A stretch of DNA of 64,000 nucleotides from Methylomonas albis (lineage in GTDB: Bacteria > Pseudomonadota > Gammaproteobacteria > Methylococcales > Methylomonadaceae): positions 4,030,001 through 4,094,000 of the forward strand of contig NZ_JACXSS010000001.1 in the NCBI RefSeq assembly GCF_014850955.1. The letters are read 5' to 3'. The first letter of the stretch is position 1. Each line of letters begins with the position of its first letter. Both the position numbers and the translations under genes were made by a program. This document shows positions 45,035-53,351 of this stretch, piece after piece. The notes beneath the pieces were generated by a model. That model was not told the origin of the DNA. It did no database searches and saw only the letters and a program-made list of their open reading frames with translations.

Positions 45035-46402
45035 TTACAAATCCGCCAACACCGCCAGCGCTTCTTGAATATTACTGACCGCATAGATTTGCAAGTTCTT
45101 CACCACATCCTTGGGTTTATTGCTTTTCGGGATGATCGCTCGCTTGAAGCCGTGTTTAGCGGCTTCATTGAGGCGGGCGTGGCCATTGGCTACCGGGCGA
45201 ATCTCGCCGTTCAAGCCCACTTCGCCAAAAAACACCGTATCGTAAGGAATGACACGGTCGCGCAGGCTGGAGACTACGCCGACCATGATCGCTAGGTCGC
45301 TGCTGGTTTCAGACACCTTGATGCCGCCCACCACGTTGGCGTAAATTTCGTCGTTGCCGGTGAAAATGCCGCCGTGGCGCGACAACACCGCCAACAGCAT
45401 CGCCAGCCGGTTTTGATCCAACCCCACCGCCAAACGGCGCGGATTGCCGTATTGGCTCTCGGTAACCAAGGCTTGAATCTCCACCAGCAAGGGCCGTGTG
45501 CCTTCCCACAACACCGTCACCACGCTGCCCGGCGACGGCTTTTCCGCGCGGGATAAAAACATCGCCGACGGGTTTTTCACTTCCTTCAAGCCGCTGCTTT
45601 CCATCGCAAAAAAACCCAATTCGCCGACGCTGCCGAAGCGGTTTTTGTCGGCGCGCAATACCCGAAATCTTGAATCGTCGGTGGACGACAATACTACCTG
45701 CGCATCGACGATATGGCTCAAAGTCATCGGCCCTGCCAGCGATTGATCCTTGGTAACGTGGCCGACCATAAAAAACGACACACCGGTACGCTTGGCGTAC
45801 TGAGTCAAATAGCTGGCCGACTCGCGTACTTGCGATACCGAACCCGGAGCCGAATCCGAACCCGAGGAGTACATCACCTGAATCGAATCGATGATCACCA
45901 CCTTGGGCTGCTCTTCGTCGAGTATCTGGCAAATCTGTTGCACCGATGTTTCCGCCAGCATCTTGATGCCTGCGGCATTGAGTTGCAGGCGATGGGCGCG
46001 TTCGGCAATCTGTTGCAGCGATTCCTCGCCGGACACATACAGCACCGGCAATTGCTGAGCGATATGGGCAATGGCTTGCAGCAGGATGGTACTTTTGCCC
46101 GCGCCCGGCGCACCGCCGATCAACACCACGCTGCCGGTGACGATACCGCCGCCCAGCACCCGGTCAAACTCGGCCAAACCGGTGGAAATCCGTTCGGCTT
46201 GCGCCAGATTAACGTCCAACAACAAGCGCACTTCACTCCGGCTGCCTGCATAGCCGGAGTTGTCGCGCGCGGTTTTGCTGCTGCCCAGCTTCACTTCCTT
46301 GATGCTATTCCAGGCCCCGCATTGGTTGCATTGTCCGGACCAACCGGGATAGTCGGCGCCGCATTCGGTACAGACATAGGCGGATTTTGATTTTTTAGCC
46401 AT
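45035..46402 (-). CDS. radA: DNA repair protein RadA (Sms)
   Basis: A 455-aa recombination helicase. The N-terminal zinc finger is YVCTECGADYPGWSGQCNQCG, then Walker A GGAPGAGKSTILLQ, the RadA-specific KNRFG motif (RADKNRFGSVGELGFF) and a C-terminal Lon-protease-like domain (QNRLAMLLAVLSRHGGI). RadA helps branch migration at recombination intermediates and natural transformation. Length and motifs are standard. It is a backbone gene. Confidence 0.97.
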   Translation of the reverse strand: MAKKSKSAYVCTECGADYPGWSGQCNQCGAWNSIKEVKLGSSKTARDNSGYAGSRSEVRLLLDVNLAQAERISTGLAEFDRVLGGGIVTGSVVLIGGAPGAGKSTILLQAIAHIAQQLPVLYVSGEESLQQIAERAHRLQLNAAGIKMLAETSVQQICQILDEEQPKVVIIDSIQVMYSSGSDSAPGSVSQVRESASYLTQYAKRTGVSFFMVGHVTKDQSLAGPMTLSHIVDAQVVLSSTDDSRFRVLRADKNRFGSVGELGFFAMESSGLKEVKNPSAMFLSRAEKPSPGSVVTVLWEGTRPLLVEIQALVTESQYGNPRRLAVGLDQNRLAMLLAVLSRHGGIFTGNDEIYANVVGGIKVSETSSDLAIMVGVVSSLRDRVIPYDTVFFGEVGLNGEIRPVANGHARLNEAAKHGFKRAIIPKSNKPKDVVKNLQIYAVSNIQEALAVLADL

Positions 46403-46414
46403 TGAAATACAGAT

Positions 46415-46750
46415 TTAGCGAGTTAGCCACAAACCAGCCAGATCATAGCTGAGCTGCTGGTAGTGTTTGATTGCAAGCATATAAACGGTGTCGGTCTGCA
46501 AGTAGAACAACTTCGCGGATCGGCATATATCGCTCGGGATTTTTTCTATCACGTTCAACGCTTCGATCGATTCGGGGTTGTGACGAGCAAACAAGCGTCC
46601 CATTTGCGGATGCCGCTCAAGATTGGAGATGACAGGGTCACTCAAACTACCCAGCAACCGGTCTTAAGCTTGCGGAAAATCATGCTCTTGCCAATAGTCA
46701 TCGATGTTTTGCCAATTGGCGAGAAAGTTATAGGTAAAACGTAGCTACAT
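46415..46750 (-). pseudogene. RelE/ParE-type toxin pseudogene
   Basis: The frame codes for YNFLANWQNIDDYWQEHDF, a TAA at 46664-46666, and then a RelE/ParE-like end (NLERHPQMGRLFARHNP..., YLQTDTVYMLAIKHYQQLSYDL). The presumed ATG at 46750 is followed at once by TAG. With two stops it should be inactive, unless translation restarts at the TTG at 46657. It follows an equally damaged antitoxin gene. Confidence 0.7.
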
Positions 46751-46753
46751 GGA

Positions 46754-46985
46754 TCAGACGGATGCGGATTTAGCCCGGCCTTTTTTGATTTCCTTTAACG
46801 CTACGCGGGCATCCTGCTGATGCCCCGCCGACATCCGCCAGCCCACGTTCAACTTCACGCAGTAACAATACATGGATATGCGCAGGCTCCAGACGATGAT
46901 AATGATCCAAGCGCTCGGCACCAATCACGCGGAAACTGGGTCCGCGCCCGGAAAACTGCACTATCTCTGCCGCTGCAATACTCAT
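46754..46985 (-). pseudogene. Antitoxin pseudogene paired with the ParE-like toxin
   Basis: It begins MSIAAAEIVQFSGRGPSFRV behind a GGAG site and codes for a small antitoxin-like protein up to EVERGLADV. Then homology continues one frame over (AGHQQDARVALKEIKKGRAK) to a stop at 46754-46756 just ahead of the toxin ATG. A one-base insertion near 46828 explains this. The order antitoxin-toxin is typical for type II systems. Confidence 0.6.
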
Positions 46986-47426
46986 GATGGCTCCAGATTA
47001 GTTTGCTCAATATTATGAGCCTTAGGCGGCGTTGTATAGCAAAACTTTCCCTGTTTATGTAATCTCATATTATGCCTATCGTCATTAATGAAAAACACGC
47101 CAGGTTGAGATGATGGCAAGACAGGTCAGGCCGTGATTGGGTTAGCCTTAGGACTTGGATCCCGCTTTCGTGATCAGACCTCAGTCAGCGGATTCCATTC
47201 GGGACAACAGAAATAGCTTCAGAAAAGTCCGAATTTATGGCTGCAATCTTTTACTGTCACACCCGATTCAAAATGACTACTTGGCAAACTGGGGCGTCTA
47301 TGTCGGGTCTCCTATAGGCTTCGCGAATTTTCAGCTTTTTGCGCAAAAAATCAGGTATAAATTTTGACAAACAGGATAGTAAAGCCGACTATTGAGCTCA
47401 CTATTTAGCATTTTCGGACAATTAAG
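46986..47426. other. Intergenic stretch
   Basis: About 440 bp; short open frames, no ribosome binding site and no known domain. I see nothing supportable here except room for the promoters of the flanking genes. Confidence 0.4.
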
Positions 47427-47738
47427 ATGACCCTCCCTAAAAAAATATCTGTTCTAACGCTTTTATGCCTGACAACAAATATGGCATGGTCTGAACCCGT
47501 TAACTTTTGCAAAGTTGAAAGACTTTATGACAACGATGTTAGCGTTCCGGCCAAGATTGTCTATGAAGACTGTTCCGGCGTCGCGTTTCTTTGGTATGCC
47601 AAGTCTTACGTAGAAGCGTCTTGCTGGAATAATGCTGTCGATTTATTGAAGGGAAAGTGTGAGCAAAATAACGTCGATCTCAAAGACTCTGCAACGGATC
47701 TATCCGCGATTGAAACGCAAGAAGAACAGCAAGAATAA
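47427..47738 (+). CDS. Small secreted protein of unknown function
   Basis: A 103-aa protein with a clear signal peptide (KKISVLTLLCLTTNMAWS, cleavage near Ser22-Glu23), a Cys-containing mature part (FCKVERLYDNDVSVP, EDCSGVAFLWYAKSYVEASCW) and an acidic end. Four Cys could form two disulfides in the periplasm. No family recognised. The upstream ribosome binding site is weak. Confidence 0.6.
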   Translation: MTLPKKISVLTLLCLTTNMAWSEPVNFCKVERLYDNDVSVPAKIVYEDCSGVAFLWYAKSYVEASCWNNAVDLLKGKCEQNNVDLKDSATDLSAIETQEEQQE

Positions 47739-47910
47739 AAGCGTTTTAGTGCAAGCACTATCCAATGAACCGATAGTATCGTTTTTACTGACAAACGCGA
47801 TTTTCGCGCTTATCGCTGGAAAAATCGCCAGCCATTTGAAACTCTGCTTCGCGTAGAGTGAGCTGGTTAACTTTGTCGCTATCGTGACTACTGTCGTTGC
47901 CAGGCCCTCT

Positions 47911-48840
47911 CTATTCCGGCAAACAAAGTTGCCATGTGGGTATCAGGCGCGCAAATATTTCGATCCCTTCAAGTTCGTGTCGCAAGATATTCCAACGCGC
48001 CAGGTCAAACGAATCCCGATACAAACACGCAACCCAATCTGCCAGTAACACGGCGGCATAAGTCTCGGCATCGTTAGTATCACAGATGGAAAGACCTGCG
48101 CTGTGCTGGTACCCGGTCACAATGGTTTGCTCATCATAGCCCCAGCGATGTAGTGCGATCGCAGCTGTACCTGCACGAAATGTCGTATCCTCCGGGAGAC
48201 TCAATTCTGCTGCCGAGGCAATAGGATTCAGTAAGGTCGGCAGCTCAGAGAAATGAATGTTGGTAAACAAGGCTTGAACGTGCGCGGCAAGTTCCGGGGT
48301 ATTCGCCGCATGCCAGAAATTGAAGACGACTGTTTGTCGCGGTTGGGTAACCTCGGTGACTGCATGGTATGAATCGACGTGAAGCAGAAAGCCAAAGGCT
48401 TTGTTGTACTCAGGATTAACACTGAAAACCGCATCACTCTCCGGCGAAGAGAATAACTCCAGAACGCCGCCATGTTCAGCTTGCCATTGCTTATTGAGTT
48501 GCACGACCAGTCGAACAATCTCATAACCCACCAGCGGCCGGTCGCTATGTATACCAATGACTTGTCCAGGCAGCATTCGTTGAGCCGTGACCAATACACG
48601 ATTAACGAGCGGCAAGCCTGTAATCTCGCGCATTCTACCGAGCACTTCCGCCTGAAAAGCAGCGGAAATACTCTCGGTAACGTCTCTTAGAGAACACCGA
48701 TAAAACGCGCCATCCCGATGCTGCCATTCAGCGTCTTGCAAGAATAAACACCCCAGCGCCGCACACTGCTCCTCAGAAAATGCCGAATTGACATAAAAAA
48801 ACGGGAAGGGATTATCGTGGTGGATGGGCTGCGCGAGCAA
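47911..48840 (-). CDS. 2-oxoglutarate/Fe(II)-dependent oxygenase family protein
   Basis: A 309-aa protein with the 2OG-Fe(II) fold: His and Asp ligands in VIGIHSDRPLVGYE, a GGVLELF strand as in prolyl hydroxylases, the distal His in VDSYHAVTEV and Arg in QPRQTVVFNFW. It would hydroxylate a protein side chain or small molecule. The start is taken as TTG at 48840 with AGGAG eight bases ahead; the next Met is too far inside the domain. Substrate unknown. Confidence 0.8.
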   Translation of the reverse strand: MLAQPIHHDNPFPFFYVNSAFSEEQCAALGCLFLQDAEWQHRDGAFYRCSLRDVTESISAAFQAEVLGRMREITGLPLVNRVLVTAQRMLPGQVIGIHSDRPLVGYEIVRLVVQLNKQWQAEHGGVLELFSSPESDAVFSVNPEYNKAFGFLLHVDSYHAVTEVTQPRQTVVFNFWHAANTPELAAHVQALFTNIHFSELPTLLNPIASAAELSLPEDTTFRAGTAAIALHRWGYDEQTIVTGYQHSAGLSICDTNDAETYAAVLLADWVACLYRDSFDLARWNILRHELEGIEIFARLIPTWQLCLPE

Positions 48841-49058
48841 GGGCTAAACTCCTACATAGATGTTATGCGAACCTTGCATTCGCAAAATTGTCGGATTTAC
48901 ATTTTCCCCAACATGCTACCGGTATCCTGTATTTTATGTAAGGAGGGAGCTGCAAAACTTGAAAAACCGAGCGGAATTTGTGGCACGAACCACTAACCCC
49001 CCGCGTCAGAATAGTTGTCGCCTCAAACTTTTAGACACTTTGAAATTTGAGATAAAAA

Positions 49059-49559
49059 ATGATTACCCCGAAAAAGCAGTATTCTGACGAGTTCAAAGAG
49101 CAAGCCCTGGCAAAAGTCTACAACCGTGGAAAACGCACTATTCAAGACATTGCCGACGAATCGAACCTCAGTATACACACCCTAAAAACCTGGATGAGCA
49201 ACACAGTACCGACCGCCACCTCCACACCCACCCCGGCCAAGCGCCCTCAAGATTGGCGTCCCGAAGAACGCCTGTTGGCACTCCATGAAAGCCATGGCTT
49301 GACCGGTGAAGGGCTGAGTGCCTGGTGTCGGCAACGCGGGCTATTTGCGCATCAACTCGTTCAGTGGCGAAGCGATTTTTGCGCTGCCGCCCGACCGCGT
49401 TCAGGTGGCGATGACAGCCTGATGCTGCGCGGCCTGAAAGCCGAGAATCAACGCCTGGAGCGCGAACTGAACCGTAAGGACAAGGCCCTGGCTGAAGCCG
49501 CTGCCTTGCTGATCCTACAAAAAAAGGTCCGGGCGCTGTTGGCGGGCGAGGTCGAATGA
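49059..49559 (+). CDS. IS3-family transposase OrfA
   Basis: A 166-aa DNA-binding protein: helix-turn-helix (YSDEFKEQALAKVYNRG, TIQDIADESNLSIHTLKTWM), then a second helical part and a leucine-zipper-like end (RGLKAENQRLERELNRKDKALAEA in part). A run of seven A (49519-49525) followed by GG lies near its end, fit for -1 frameshifting into orfB to give the full OrfAB transposase, as in other IS3 elements. The stop overlaps the orfB ATG. Confidence 0.9.
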   Translation: MITPKKQYSDEFKEQALAKVYNRGKRTIQDIADESNLSIHTLKTWMSNTVPTATSTPTPAKRPQDWRPEERLLALHESHGLTGEGLSAWCRQRGLFAHQLVQWRSDFCAAARPRSGGDDSLMLRGLKAENQRLERELNRKDKALAEAAALLILQKKVRALLAGEVE

Positions 49560-50638
49560 CATCCCTTCAGCAGCGCCAACACCTGATTGAATCCGTCGCC
49601 GAAGCGACCATGGCCGGTGCCCGCCAAGACCAAGCCTGTGCGGTGTTGGGCTTAAGTTCGCGCACCTTGCAGCGCTGGCAAGCCGGTGAAAACCTGGGCG
49701 AAGACCGGCGACCGCTGCGGCAATACATGCCACCGCATGCGTTGACCGAGGCCGAGCGCACCCACATTTTGACCGTGGTCAATTCCGTTGAATTTGCGGA
49801 TTGCCCACCCAGCCAGATTGTTCCGCGCCTGGCGGATCAGGGCATTTATCTGGGCTCCGAATCGACGATCTATCGCATTCTAAAAGTCGCCCGGCAACTG
49901 AAACACCGTCGCAGTGAACGCCCTAGCCAGCCTCGCACCAAGCCCAAAGCCTTAAGTGCGACGGCACCGAACCAACTTTACAGTTGGGACATTACCTATC
50001 TGCCGACCGCCATCAAAGGCCAGTTCTACTATCTCTACCTGTTCCTCGATATTTTCAGTCGTCAGATCGTCGGCTGGCAGGTGTTTGCAGAAGAAAGCAG
50101 CCACTACGCCAGCGAGCTGTTGCGGGATATTGTTGGGCGCGAAGGCCTACAACCTGGGCAAGTCATCCTGCATTCCGATAACGGCAGCCCCATGAAAGGA
50201 GCGACTATGCTGGCCACCCTGCAACAGCTCGGCGTCATGCCCTCACTGAGTCGCCCGGCGGTCAGCAATGACAATCCGTATTCGGAATCGCTGTTCAAAA
50301 CCTTGAAATATCGTCCGCAATACCCGTTGAAACCGTTGGCCGACCTGAGCGTCGCTCGTGAATGGGTAGCCGATTTAGTGCATTGGTATAACCACGAGCA
50401 TCGGCATAGTGCCATTGGCTTCGTGACCCCGGCCCAACGCCATACTGGATTGGACGAGGCGCTGTTGAATCAACGCAAAGCGCTTTATGAAGACGCCCGC
50501 CGCCAAAATCCGCGACGATGGAGCCAAAACACTCGGAATTGGAACAGAGTCCATACCGTGAAATTAAATCCCGATCATGCCGAACCCCAAAACAAAACGA
50601 CCCAGGAGATTAATAACCAGGAGAAAATAGCTGCTTAA
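49556..50638 (+). CDS. IS3-family transposase OrfB (DDE integrase domain)
   Basis: A 360-aa protein with an N-terminal HTH (QDQACAVLGLSSRTLQRWQ) and rve-type integrase core. DDE residues: Asp in LYSWDITYLP, Asp in ILHSDNGSPMKGATML and Glu in VSNDNPYSESLFKTLKY. The frame is -1 relative to orfA with no stop between the A run and the ATG, so a fusion can be made. Confidence 0.93.
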   Translation: MTSLQQRQHLIESVAEATMAGARQDQACAVLGLSSRTLQRWQAGENLGEDRRPLRQYMPPHALTEAERTHILTVVNSVEFADCPPSQIVPRLADQGIYLGSESTIYRILKVARQLKHRRSERPSQPRTKPKALSATAPNQLYSWDITYLPTAIKGQFYYLYLFLDIFSRQIVGWQVFAEESSHYASELLRDIVGREGLQPGQVILHSDNGSPMKGATMLATLQQLGVMPSLSRPAVSNDNPYSESLFKTLKYRPQYPLKPLADLSVAREWVADLVHWYNHEHRHSAIGFVTPAQRHTGLDEALLNQRKALYEDARRQNPRRWSQNTRNWNRVHTVKLNPDHAEPQNKTTQEINNQEKIAA

Positions 50639-50759
50639 GATTTTCACCTTGAGGCGACAACTAGCTTGAAATTTTCCGCTAAAAAACGAAAAAGAGCCAG
50701 CCGTTAAATCGTTGAAAACTCAAAAATCATCGACAATTTAACAGGCTGCACAAGACTGA

Positions 50760-51215
50760 TGTGTCAACACTTTTTCCGGACACACGACTAAGCAGCTTTT
50801 GGCTGCCTTTCATATGTCACGGGCGACTGATAACCATCGATAGAATGCTATCACTCGTGGTTATGATATATTCAAACCCCGCCTGCTTAGCCTCAGCGCG
50901 GGTTTGGTAGGGATGATGGTGTATCAGCTCGGTTTTTATGGATGAAAGAAACGTTCCGATACCGCATTATCCCAGCCGTTGCCTTTACGGCTCATGCTCT
51001 GCCGGATACCGTACTCCTTTAATAGCGTTCGTTGACTTTCCGAAGCCTATGCTGCCACGGTCGCTATGCCATAACAAGCCCAGCGGGCTTACGCTTCCAG
51101 TTGTGCTCTCTGGGTAAATGGCCATCAGCAGCGCATCGTTAAATAGCCTGTGTAAAAACGCTGACTGCAAGTTAAGACTACGCACGTGAACGTCAGCTTT
51201 TTTTACACTGATCAA
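50760..51215 (-). pseudogene. Remnant of another IS3-type transposase
   Basis: On the minus strand, pieces in different frames give [48 protein letters not shown] and VISRP before a stop at 50817-50819, the usual end of IS3-type OrfB proteins. Parts between HSDRGS and SRKGN are missing. An IS-end-like sequence (TGTGTCAACAC...CGGACACA) lies at 50760-50785. The element is dead. 50664-50759 and 51216-51454 hold no gene. Confidence 0.85.
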
Positions 51216-51454
51216 TGCGGGTTAAATTAGCCGTTAGTTATCTATCTAAATAGAAAGCGTTTTTTTATATTGGCACTAAGTTTGCTTTGACTATGCGAGG
51301 CTAACTGTGGTTTGTCGCTATATTGCCCAATATTTATTAGTTACCTTTATTCCGCGGAACGTTCGCGGGTTAGAGGAAATTTATTCGGCTTTTGATTTCT
51401 TTGTAACAAAGCCGCAAAAAAATACACTTTATCAAGTCGACTTGGGAATTAATC

Positions 51455-52084
51455 ATGAAGCATATTAGTAAAAAATTAACGACAGTCTCCGCAGCATTTG
51501 TTCTGCTCTTAAATACAACAACACAGGCTTCGCCGGTAACAAATTTGGTAACCAATGGATCAATGAACTTTTCCCTTGGCAAACCGACGGGTTGGACATT
51601 AATCACTCCCGGAGGCGAATTATGGAATACTTTTGAGCCCGGAATCCTCAGTAGTGATGGCGGATCTTATTTTGGTATTCAGGACTTAAACGCTTTTGCG
51701 CCCAGATTCTCTGCTGGTGGTCTTTATCAAACCATTGACAACCTGACTATTGGAGCAACTTACCGCCTGTCATTTGAATCGAATGAAGAACATACCAACC
51801 CTAATGGCTTGGCACGATGGGAAGTGTCTTTTGGAAACCAAACTGGATCTAGCACCTTAACCAATACCACCTGGATTACCGATACTCTACAATTTACCGC
51901 GACCAACACCTCAGAGACCTTAAAGTTTCTGGCAACATTTTTGCCAGGCGCGAATCCCCAAATCCTTAATCTCGATGGCGTCACCTTGACACAAATCTCA
52001 TCCGTCCCCGTTCCCGCTGGCATTTGGTTGTTCGGTTCTGGTATTTTGGGTCTAATCGGATACGGCAGACGAAAATCAATTTAA
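51455..52084 (+). CDS. PEP-CTERM-like secreted protein
   Basis: A 209-aa exported protein: signal peptide (TTVSAAFVLLLNTTTQA), a jelly-roll-like body (LVTNGSMNFSLGKPTGWTL, QTIDNLTIGATYRLSFES) that resembles carbohydrate-binding/DUF642-type folds, and the tail VPVPAGIWLFGSGILGLIGY with a basic GRRKSI end. It is the third protein in the window with this tail. It is probably anchored or processed at the surface together with exopolysaccharide. A terminator follows. Confidence 0.88.
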   Translation: MKHISKKLTTVSAAFVLLLNTTTQASPVTNLVTNGSMNFSLGKPTGWTLITPGGELWNTFEPGILSSDGGSYFGIQDLNAFAPRFSAGGLYQTIDNLTIGATYRLSFESNEEHTNPNGLARWEVSFGNQTGSSTLTNTTWITDTLQFTATNTSETLKFLATFLPGANPQILNLDGVTLTQISSVPVPAGIWLFGSGILGLIGYGRRKSI

Positions 52085-52126
52085 TCCGCATTTTTCTGAC
52101 AGCATTCCAGATTGATCGAAGTAATT

Positions 52127-52163
52127 CGGCGCTTTTGATTTACTCCACAAGCGCCGTTTTTTT
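52127..52163 (+). terminator. Rho-independent terminator
   Basis: CGGCGCTT (52127-52134) pairs perfectly with AAGCGCCG (52149-52156), followed by seven T. It ends the PEP-CTERM-like gene. Confidence 0.88.
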
Positions 52164-52181
52164 GTGACTATCGAGTAAAGC

Positions 52182-53018
52182 ATGGAACTGATAAATCAAT
52201 GGGTACAATTGCTCTCTGAGAGCACGCCAAGATTATTGGGACTGGCTGCTTGGCTGCTAATTATCATGTTGCTCTTAACCCCTTTAGAGCGCTTGTGGCC
52301 AGTAAAAAAACAAAAGGTCTTCCGTAAAAATTTTATCGATGACCTTTTTTATTATTTCATGGGCGGTATTATCCCCGCTTTTTTTGTGGTGGCCATTCTT
52401 TATCCGGCGAAACTAGTACAAACTCAACTCCCGCAGAGTGTTTACTTTTGGGTCGGCGAGTTGCCGTTTTGGTGCCGTTTAGCCGCTACGCTGGTGCTGG
52501 GAGAAATTGCGTATTATTGGGCTCACCGTTGGTCGCACGAAGTTCCTTATTTATGGCGCTTTCATTCTATCCACCATAGTCCAACAGAGATTGATTGGCT
52601 GGTGAATACTCGGGCGCATCCTATTGATTTGGCGTTTGATCGATCAGTTAGCTCTAGTTTTCTGCTGCTTGTGGGACTCGGCCATCGAGCCAACAGCGAC
52701 ATCTTGGATCTTGTAGCTATGATTTTGATTTTTAACACCACATGGGGCTTTTTCATTCATACTAATTGTCGAATTCGTCTTGGTTTCCTTGAATATTTAA
52801 TTACTAGCCCGGCATTCCATCATTGGCACCATGCCAACGACAATCCCGAGGTAATCAATAAAAACTACTCGGCATTACTGCCCTGGGTAGATAAATTGTT
52901 TGGCACGTTTTATTTGCCCCGCCATCAGCTTCCGCAACAGTACGGCATTAATAATCCAATACCAGATACCCTAGTCGATGAGTTGCTTATGCCATTCCGT
53001 AAACGCACCAGCAAATAA
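52182..53018 (+). CDS. Fatty acid hydroxylase/sterol desaturase family protein
   Basis: A 278-aa membrane di-iron oxygenase. Four hydrophobic segments and the three histidine clusters of the family: HRWSH, HSIHHS and HHWHH (SPAFHHWHHAND). Family members hydroxylate or desaturate sterols, hopanoid-like lipids or fatty acids. Methanotrophs make sterols or hopanoids, so a lipid substrate is likely, but it cannot be named. It is 19 bases past a terminator, so it has its own promoter or relies on read-through. Confidence 0.88.
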   Translation: MELINQWVQLLSESTPRLLGLAAWLLIIMLLLTPLERLWPVKKQKVFRKNFIDDLFYYFMGGIIPAFFVVAILYPAKLVQTQLPQSVYFWVGELPFWCRLAATLVLGEIAYYWAHRWSHEVPYLWRFHSIHHSPTEIDWLVNTRAHPIDLAFDRSVSSSFLLLVGLGHRANSDILDLVAMILIFNTTWGFFIHTNCRIRLGFLEYLITSPAFHHWHHANDNPEVINKNYSALLPWVDKLFGTFYLPRHQLPQQYGINNPIPDTLVDELLMPFRKRTSK

Positions 53019-53351
53019 CTACTCTACCCACTGATATGCAAAATCCGACCGATTCTCTTCGAAAAGTAGGTGAGGTATTTTGATGCTTTTAGTGGCTATA
53101 GACGTTGGTGCCGGCTGAAAATTGACCACCTGTAAGGTAATTGATCAAATCCACCATATGCGAACCACCCGTGAATTGGGGCTAGAAAGCCATAAATAGT
53201 CCCAATCAATTGTTGCTTGAAATCTGCTTGTAAGAGAAAGTACAGAGGAGTTCTTGATAACTCCACGGGGGCTTGCAAACCGAGCCAAAGCCTTATCACT
53301 GGCTTTCCCTGATTCCGGATGACTTGGTTGGGCGCACGCCTGAAACGTTTG
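53019..53351. other. Intergenic stretch with IS21-end-like motif
   Basis: No gene is supported. At 53104-53130 lies the inverted relative of the 84-109 motif (GTTGGTGCCGGCTG...AATTGACCACC). The rest may be decayed mobile DNA. Confidence 0.4.

Larger units (their letters stand above)
49012..50663 (+). mobile_element. IS3-family insertion sequence
   Basis: A 1.65-kb element with matching ends: TAGTTGTCGCCTCAA at 49012-49026 and its reverse complement at 50649-50663. Two overlapping frames (orfA, orfB) lie between. No target duplication could be fixed because the exact ends are uncertain. The intact frames suggest it can still move. Confidence 0.88.

Noticed and set aside
45309-46390. Long frames overlapping radA on both strands
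   Set aside because: Shadows of the high-GC radA codons.
47155-47367. Plus-strand frame of 70 codons
   Set aside because: No ribosome binding site, signal or domain; looks like chance.
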